From: Vreelandella subglaciescola
GTDB lineage: Bacteria; Pseudomonadota; Gammaproteobacteria; Pseudomonadales; Halomonadaceae
NCBI RefSeq assembly: GCF_900142895.1
Contig: NZ_LT670847.1
Location: 248,001-312,000 of the forward strand
Direction of reading: 5' to 3'
Length of the DNA stretch: 64,000 nucleotides
Below the pieces are notes generated by a model. The model was not told where the DNA came from and searched no databases. It saw only the letters and a list, made by a program, of their open reading frames with translations. Shown piece after piece: positions 59,592 to 64,000 of the stretch. Positions within the stretch are counted from its first letter, which is position 1. The number at the start of each line of letters is the position of its first letter. The position numbers and the translations under genes were made by a program.

Positions 59592-60542
59592 TTAATTCAG
59601 CAGCCGGTCAGGATCAATGGGCTTGCCGTTACGGCGCAGGTCAAACAGCAGAACAAAGCGCCCGCTGTCTTCGTTTTGCGCGATGCGGCACAGCGCATCG
59701 CCGGCTTTTACCTGCTGTCCCGTGCTGACGCTGACCTTGTCGCACAGCGCATAAACGCTTTGCAGGTTGTTGTCGTGGTGGACAATGACCACCTGGCCCA
59801 GCTGGCGCATGGTGTCGGCAAAGCTGACTTCACCGGGGGCGACGGCCTGAGCTTCGTCGCCTTGCTGGGCGGCCAGTAGCATGGGCTGCAGGCGGTCGCG
59901 GTCATCCTTGCCGTAGCGGCGCACTACGCGGTAATCATCCAGCGGCCACGGCCAGCTGCCGGCCGAAGAGGGCAGCGCTGACGTGTTGGCGGGCGACGTC
60001 CGGGTGGATGACGACGTGGCCTGCCGCGTTGGGCTCTTGCTGGCACTTGAAGCACCTGCCAGAGGTACCTTGATCAGCTGGCCGACGCGCAGCGCGCTTG
60101 GCGATGCACCGGGGTTGGCAGCCTGAAGGCGGCTGGCCCTTGCGCCAAAATGCCGTGCAACACCGGTGTAGGTATCACCCGGGCGTATCTGATAGCGGTA
60201 AGGCCCGCCCGACGGCGCGCGTTCGCGGCGGGTCGGCACCAGAATGCGCTGGCCGACCTCCAGCTTGCGTGCGCGCACGCCGGGGTTGAAGCGCTTCAGG
60301 CGCACCAATGGCACGCCGGCACGTTTGGCCAGTACGCCCAGCGTATCGCCGCGCTGGATGCTCACCCAGTGCCCGCCAAGGCTGGTCGAGCTGGCGGTCT
60401 TGGCAGGCGTTGCGTTTGTTGAGTCAGTGGCACAGCCCGCCAACAGGCAGAGCAGTAGCATGGTGACGCCTAGCGTCCGGTAGCGCCGCCAAGCTGTGCG
60501 TCCAGCTGGCGATCCTTTTCCTGCCAGAGTGCATTGATCCAT
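59592..60542 (-). CDS. NlpD-like lipoprotein with two LysM domains and a degenerate LytM domain
   Basis: The product is a lipoprotein (RTLGVTMLLLCLLAGCATDS, lipobox LAGC). Two LysM domains follow: HWVSIQRGDTLGVLAKRAGV and YRYQIRPGDTYTGVARHFGA. A serine/threonine-rich linker leads to a LytM/M23-like domain (SWPWPLDDYRVVRRYGKDD and onwards) that lacks the zinc histidines, as in NlpD and EnvC, which activate cell-wall amidases at division. The start is uncertain: 60542 gives a normal basic signal start but overlaps the upstream acyltransferase gene by 73 bases, whereas 60461 gives a signal without a basic N-region. The real E. coli nlpD context (surE-pcm-rpoS) is absent. Confidence 0.8.
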   Translation of the reverse strand: MDQCTLAGKGSPAGRTAWRRYRTLGVTMLLLCLLAGCATDSTNATPAKTASSTSLGGHWVSIQRGDTLGVLAKRAGVPLVRLKRFNPGVRARKLEVGQRILVPTRRERAPSGGPYRYQIRPGDTYTGVARHFGARASRLQAANPGASPSALRVGQLIKVPLAGASSASKSPTRQATSSSTRTSPANTSALPSSAGSWPWPLDDYRVVRRYGKDDRDRLQPMLLAAQQGDEAQAVAPGEVSFADTMRQLGQVVIVHHDNNLQSVYALCDKVSVSTGQQVKAGDALCRIAQNEDSGRFVLLFDLRRNGKPIDPDRLLN

Positions 60543-61372
60543 AAGTGGAAGCGTTCCTTGTGCTGCGGGTCGGCGTGGTTGGGTGCGCTGTGCATCCAGG
60601 CGGGTATGTCGAGTTTGCGTGCGGTTAGCGTGACCGGGGCTTCCTGACCGCATAAAAACCGCCAGAAGCTGGGCGCGGGATCGGCATAGCTGATAGTGAC
60701 ATCCACAATGCCGTCAAGCCGATCACCGAGCAAGCTGAGTACCTGGGCCACGCCGCCGGCCTTGGGTTTCAGCAGGTGGCGATACGCGCCGTGTGGATCG
60801 TGGCGTTGCTGCGCCTCGCGCTTGGCCGGGGCAAAGCGCGTGCCTTCGAGAAAATTAAAGATGGCAATGGGCTGGTGACGGGCGCGCTGACACATGCGCT
60901 CGGTGGCGCGGCGGTCGGTCTCGGCCAGTTTGGGGTTCTGCGCCATTTGCTCGCGGCTGTAACGGCGCATGAACGGGAACTCAAGCGCCCAGAAGGCCAG
61001 TCCCACCACGGGAATCCAGATCAGCTGGGTCTTGAGAAAAAAGCGCGGCATGGGCACCCGGCGGTGCAGCACCATCAGCAGCATGAAAATATCGGTCCAG
61101 CTGCGGTGGTTGGATATCACCAGCCACCATTTGTCCGGGCTTAGTCCGTCGGGCACTGAGGCGCTGAGCGAGGGCTTGAGCCAATGGCGCATCCACCAGA
61201 GGTTAAAGCCGATCCAGTTGAGGGCAATGGCGTTAAGGCCCTTGAGTACCGCCGGCTGAAGCGTGCGAGGCGCAAGGATTTTGACCAGTGTGAGCCCGAT
61301 TAACGGCAGCGCCCAGAACAGCGTGTTGCAGGCCAGCAGCAGGATGCTGACCAGCCCGATAGCAATTGGCAT
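60470..61372 (-). CDS. PlsC-family acyltransferase (YihG-like)
   Basis: The 300-aa protein has an N-terminal membrane anchor (ISILLLACNTLFWAL-like) and the acyltransferase motifs NHRSWTDIFMLLMVLHRRVP (NHx4D type, about residue 88), FPFMRRYSREQM and FLEGTRFAPAKREAQQ (EGTR). This fits 1-acylglycerol-3-phosphate acyltransferases of the YihG/YihU-neighbour kind, which add the second fatty acid to lysophosphatidic acid. It is probably an accessory enzyme to the main PlsC. The gene reaches into the start of the NlpD-like gene. Confidence 0.88.
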   Translation of the reverse strand: MPIAIGLVSILLLACNTLFWALPLIGLTLVKILAPRTLQPAVLKGLNAIALNWIGFNLWWMRHWLKPSLSASVPDGLSPDKWWLVISNHRSWTDIFMLLMVLHRRVPMPRFFLKTQLIWIPVVGLAFWALEFPFMRRYSREQMAQNPKLAETDRRATERMCQRARHQPIAIFNFLEGTRFAPAKREAQQRHDPHGAYRHLLKPKAGGVAQVLSLLGDRLDGIVDVTISYADPAPSFWRFLCGQEAPVTLTARKLDIPAWMHSAPNHADPQHKERFHLWINALWQEKDRQLDAQLGGATGR

Positions 61373-61497
61373 ACTCGTTTACCCTGCAGCAATTTATCCT
61401 GTCGTCAAGCGGCCCGATGGCAGCGTTGAAGCGAGGACGCTGCCCCGATAGCAGGAAGAATATAACAGGAGATGCATGAAGGGCGCGAGACGCCGTG

Positions 61498-61767
61498 TCA
61501 GGCACTTAGCGCAGGGTGGCGGCTGACGAACTGATCAAATTCGGTAAAACCGCCGATATGTTGCTGATCCACAAACACCTGGGGCACCGTCTGTATAGGC
61601 TTGCCGGCGAGTTTGGCAATATCGGCTTTGGTGATGCCTTCAGACGGCATATCAACGTAGCGCACGCCGTCGATCTGGCCGCTTTTTTCGAGCTGTTCGG
61701 CCAGCATTTTGGCGCGTACGCAGAACGGGCAGGATAAGCGCCCATAGATAACCACAAACATGCTCAT
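61498..61767 (-). CDS. grxA: Glutaredoxin (GrxA-like)
   Basis: The 89-aa protein has the redox site IYGRLSCPFCVRAKMLAEQL and the glutathione-binding motifs TVPQVFVDQQHIGGFTEFDQ. The stretch DMPSEGITKADIAKLAGKPI is close to E. coli GrxA rather than GrxC. It reduces disulfides, for example in ribonucleotide reductase, using glutathione. A start two codons in is equally possible. Confidence 0.92.
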   Translation of the reverse strand: MSMFVVIYGRLSCPFCVRAKMLAEQLEKSGQIDGVRYVDMPSEGITKADIAKLAGKPIQTVPQVFVDQQHIGGFTEFDQFVSRHPALSA

Positions 61768-61925
61768 GACTCCTGTATTGGATTCGAACTATTTTGTGCC
61801 TATTGTGACGCAGTCGCGCTCCAGCCTCCAATAGAACTCTGCTACACAGGCGATTAAGCCGCGTTATCATGTGGCCCCGAATCGTTTCAAAACACGCTTA
61901 ACCCACTGTCACGGGAGACGTCTGG

Positions 61926-62378
61926 ATGCACGCAGCAACGCCGAGCGGCGAAGAATACGCCATGTTGGCCGATATGGCGCGGGCGTATCGCGACGAACAC
62001 CTGGTCGCGCTCAAGCAGTTGGCCTGCTACAACCCGCATCTGGGGGTGGATGCGCTGTGTTTTCAGCGCCTGAGCGACGAGGGCGGCGTAGCGATGCTGG
62101 CCGGCGCGCTGATCACGCCCTGCGCGCTGTGGCTGGTGGCGTTGCCCCTTGAGAATGGCGCGGTGAACCATGCTGCTGAAACACCGGCAGCCAATGAGCA
62201 CGTGCTGGCGCTGCCTTCTGGTGACTACCGGCTGGAGCGTCATGCGTTTGGTCAGCAGGCGTGGTATCAGCGGCGTGTGCTGGATGATTTAAGCGAGCTT
62301 GGCAGCATGCAGGAAGCCACACGGCTGGCGCAGCAGCTGATGGCACGGCTGATGCAGCCCGCAGTAGACGACGCCTAG
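61926..62378 (+). CDS. HybE/HupJ-like hydrogenase-assembly protein
   Basis: The 150-aa protein matches the HybE-type chaperone pattern: YNPHLGVDALCFQRLSDEGG near residue 38, then MLAGALITPCALWLVALPLE, which fits the typical V-LITPW-NL-LLP stretch, though W is replaced by C. HybE proteins help fold the [NiFe]-hydrogenase large or small subunit. No hydrogenase gene is visible here. It overlaps the regA end by four bases on the other strand. A GGAGA site precedes the ATG. Some proteobacteria keep HybE-like proteins beside regBA without hydrogenase, so another role is possible. Confidence 0.75.
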   Translation: MHAATPSGEEYAMLADMARAYRDEHLVALKQLACYNPHLGVDALCFQRLSDEGGVAMLAGALITPCALWLVALPLENGAVNHAAETPAANEHVLALPSGDYRLERHAFGQQAWYQRRVLDDLSELGSMQEATRLAQQLMARLMQPAVDDA

Positions 62379-62914
62379 CGCCGTACCGGGCGCTTTTGCA
62401 GCTTGCGCTGCAGCGTGCGCCGGTGCATGCCCAGCGCTCGGGCGGTGGCGGAAATATTGCCGTCGTGTTCCTGCAGCACCTTCTGGATGTGCTCCCAGGT
62501 AATGCGGTTGACCGAGGGTGGGTTGTCAGCGACTTCGGTATCGGGATCACCCTGCTGGTGCTCGAAGGCTCCCAGCACGTCGTCGGCGTCGGCCGGCTTG
62601 CACAGATAGTTGGCCGCGCCCAGCTTGATCGCTTCAACCGCCGTGGCGATGCTTGAGTAGCCGGTGAGCACCACAACGCGGCATTGGGGCACCGCGGCGA
62701 GCAAATCGGGCAGCAGCTTCAACCCCGAGCTGTGCTCCAGCTTGAGGTCCAGCGTGGCCATGGTGGGTTTAAGCTCAACGGCCAGCGCCAGCGCCTGATC
62801 GGCGTCATGGGCGACGCTGACCTCAAAGCCGCGCCGGCTCAGCGCGCGGCTGAGCACATGGCAGAACATTTCGTCATCATCGATGATTAACAGGCGTTGT
62901 GCAGGCGTTGGCAT
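62375..62914 (-). CDS. regA: RegA/PrrA/ActR-type response regulator
   Basis: The 179-aa regulator has a receiver domain with the phosphorylated aspartate in MATLDLKLEHSSGLKLLPDL (about residue 56), lysine in AANYLCKPADADDVL, and a C-terminal Fis-type helix-turn-helix (NISATARALGMHRRTLQRKL). The last motif is a hallmark of the RegA/PrrA/ActR/RoxR group, which controls respiration, hydrogenase and redox genes. It is transcribed after regB (41 bases apart). Confidence 0.93.
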   Translation of the reverse strand: MPTPAQRLLIIDDDEMFCHVLSRALSRRGFEVSVAHDADQALALAVELKPTMATLDLKLEHSSGLKLLPDLLAAVPQCRVVVLTGYSSIATAVEAIKLGAANYLCKPADADDVLGAFEHQQGDPDTEVADNPPSVNRITWEHIQKVLQEHDGNISATARALGMHRRTLQRKLQKRPVRR

Positions 62915-62954
62915 AATGTCCTCGACTGATGTTGATCTTGCACCCGGCGCCGCG

Positions 62955-64000
62955 TCATCGCCAGGCGGTGGGCGGCATGCTGTGCGGTAACGTGACTTCG
63001 GTCAGCGTACCGCCATCCGGATGATTATACAGGCTGACGCCGCCGCCAAAGCGGTTGATGGTCGCGTGGGTCAAAAAGAGCCCGATACCCATGCCCTTGC
63101 TTTTGGTCGAGACAAAGGTCTCGCCCAGCTGGTCGGCAATGGCGAGTTCGACGCCGGGGCCGTGATCGCGGATGTCGATCACCACGCTGTCATCCTGCCA
63201 TTCAAGGCTGATGGCAATGTCTTCCGGGTTGGCATCGGCGGCGTTATTGAGCAGGTTGGTCAGCGCCTGATCCAGCGTCGCATCTACCGCCAACCAGGGG
63301 CGGCCGCGGTGCTCGGTTACCGTCAGGCGGTGGCTGACATCAGGGCGCAGCACCAGCCAGCGCTGCACCACGCCGGACAGCCAGGTGGCGCCGTCGAGTA
63401 TTTCAGGCTCGGCCATGCGCCGGCGGTCGGCGCTGGCCACCAGGTTTTGCAAGCGCGACTTGCAGATATCGACCTGCTGGCGCAAAAGCGTGACGTCCTG
63501 ATGCAGGGGCGTGCCATGGTCGGTTTCGTTTTCCATTTCGTTGAGCAGTATCGCCATGGTAGACAGCGGCGTGCCCAGTTCGTGGGCGGTGCCGGCGGCC
63601 TGGGTGGCAACGGCGAGCACCTGCTCATTGCGCAGCGCCGCTTCACGGGTGCGCGAGAGTGCACGGTCGCGGCGCCTTAGCGCGTGGGCCATCTTGTAGA
63701 TAAAAAACGTCACCAGCCCCGCCGAAAGGCCGAAGTTCAGCCACATACCCAGAATGTGCAGACTGAGCGTGGAGTTGCCGATCATATGCAGCTGCGGAAT
63801 CGGATGGTAATAAAACATCAGAAAGCTGTAGCCGGCCATGGCGCAGGCGGCAATCACCCAGGTGTGCCACCAAGGCAGCGTGGCGGCGGCAATGGTGACC
63901 GGCACCAGATAATAGGTGATGAACGGATTGGTCGCGCCGCCGGTAAAGTAAAACAGCAGCGTCAGCCCGGCGATGTCAGCCAGCAGGTGCAGCAGGTATT
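62955..64000 (-). CDS. regB: RegB/PrrB/ActS-type redox sensor kinase (cut by window edge)
   Basis: The frame is open to the right edge, so the N-terminus is missing. At the edge, LLLFYFTGGATNPFITYYLV contains the GGxxNPF motif that RegB uses to bind ubiquinone. Several membrane helices follow, then the phospho-acceptor histidine in AAGTAHELGTPLSTMAILLN, the N-box NLLNNAADANPEDIAISLEW and the G-boxes DIRDHGPGV and GMGIGLFLTHATIN. The redox cysteine expected downstream of the H-box is probably the one in QVDICKSRLQN. It senses the quinone pool and phosphorylates RegA. Confidence 0.95.
   Translation of the reverse strand, partial: YLLHLLADIAGLTLLFYFTGGATNPFITYYLVPVTIAAATLPWWHTWVIAACAMAGYSFLMFYYHPIPQLHMIGNSTLSLHILGMWLNFGLSAGLVTFFIYKMAHALRRRDRALSRTREAALRNEQVLAVATQAAGTAHELGTPLSTMAILLNEMENETDHGTPLHQDVTLLRQQVDICKSRLQNLVASADRRRMAEPEILDGATWLSGVVQRWLVLRPDVSHRLTVTEHRGRPWLAVDATLDQALTNLLNNAADANPEDIAISLEWQDDSVVIDIRDHGPGVELAIADQLGETFVSTKSKGMGIGLFLTHATINRFGGGVSLYNHPDGGTLTEVTLPHSMPPTAWR

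Noticed and set aside
1..64000. CRISPR arrays
   Set aside because: No regularly spaced direct repeats of 24-40 bp with unique spacers were seen. The short arrays at 50252-50338 and 58237-58273 have periods of only 14-15 bp.

Overview
The window looks like part of a Halomonas-type gammaproteobacterial chromosome (GC-rich, mostly Pseudomonas/Halomonas-like proteins, RegB/RegA redox regulators, an AGCS amino-acid symporter linked to the glycine cleavage system). The genus is inferred from protein flavour only. The left three quarters is accessory DNA with many insertion sequences; the right end (about 50.3-64 kb) is conserved housekeeping sequence.

1-9 kb: an IS30 tail, an orphan Xre/MbcA/ParS-type antitoxin, an IS630 scrap and a complete IS5-type element, followed by a three-gene periplasmic dehydrogenase operon (TAT small subunit, GMC flavoprotein, triheme cytochrome c). 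Facing it is a three-gene operon built around a cytochrome b/molybdopterin oxidoreductase fusion with two partners I do not recognise. 9-24.6 kb: an IS1380 element, a NIT-domain chemoreceptor, a PepSY-flavodoxin reductase/DUF2271/PepSY operon divergent from a QseBC-like two-component system, cytochrome b561, an AraC regulator with a CynX-type MFS transporter, and a BigR-type sulfide detoxification operon (ArsR repressor, persulfide-dioxygenase-like MBL protein, two half-size YeeE/YedE proteins).

24.6-32.7 kb: decayed genes, including an MHYT chemoreceptor with two in-frame stop codons, then a DMSO/TMAO reductase operon (reductase, TorD-like chaperone, unusual hybrid triheme cytochrome) with a perfect FNR-type box upstream. 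32.7-37.2 kb: an IS66 element with an 8-bp target duplication, itself interrupted by an IS481 element with a 6-bp duplication, then a complete IS5-type element. 37.2-50 kb: an island that begins at a duplicated 3' half of tRNA-fMet. It holds two putative PD-(D/E)XK nucleases, a WYL regulator/DUF2201-like/PcfJ-like operon, an AbiEi/AbiEii toxin-antitoxin pair, an OGFr-domain protein, a second IS66, a low-GC membrane coiled-coil gene cut by it, and an IS630 element. This is the best candidate for a little-described, defence-like system.

50.3-64 kb: ppnN, a LysR regulator, gcvP-gcvH, an alanine/glycine symporter, gcvT, an NlpD-like lipoprotein, a PlsC-type acyltransferase, glutaredoxin, a HybE-like protein and the regA/regB pair (regB runs off the right edge). 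Several short tandem repeats lie between these genes. All functional statements come from reading motifs and domain patterns; no database search was run.
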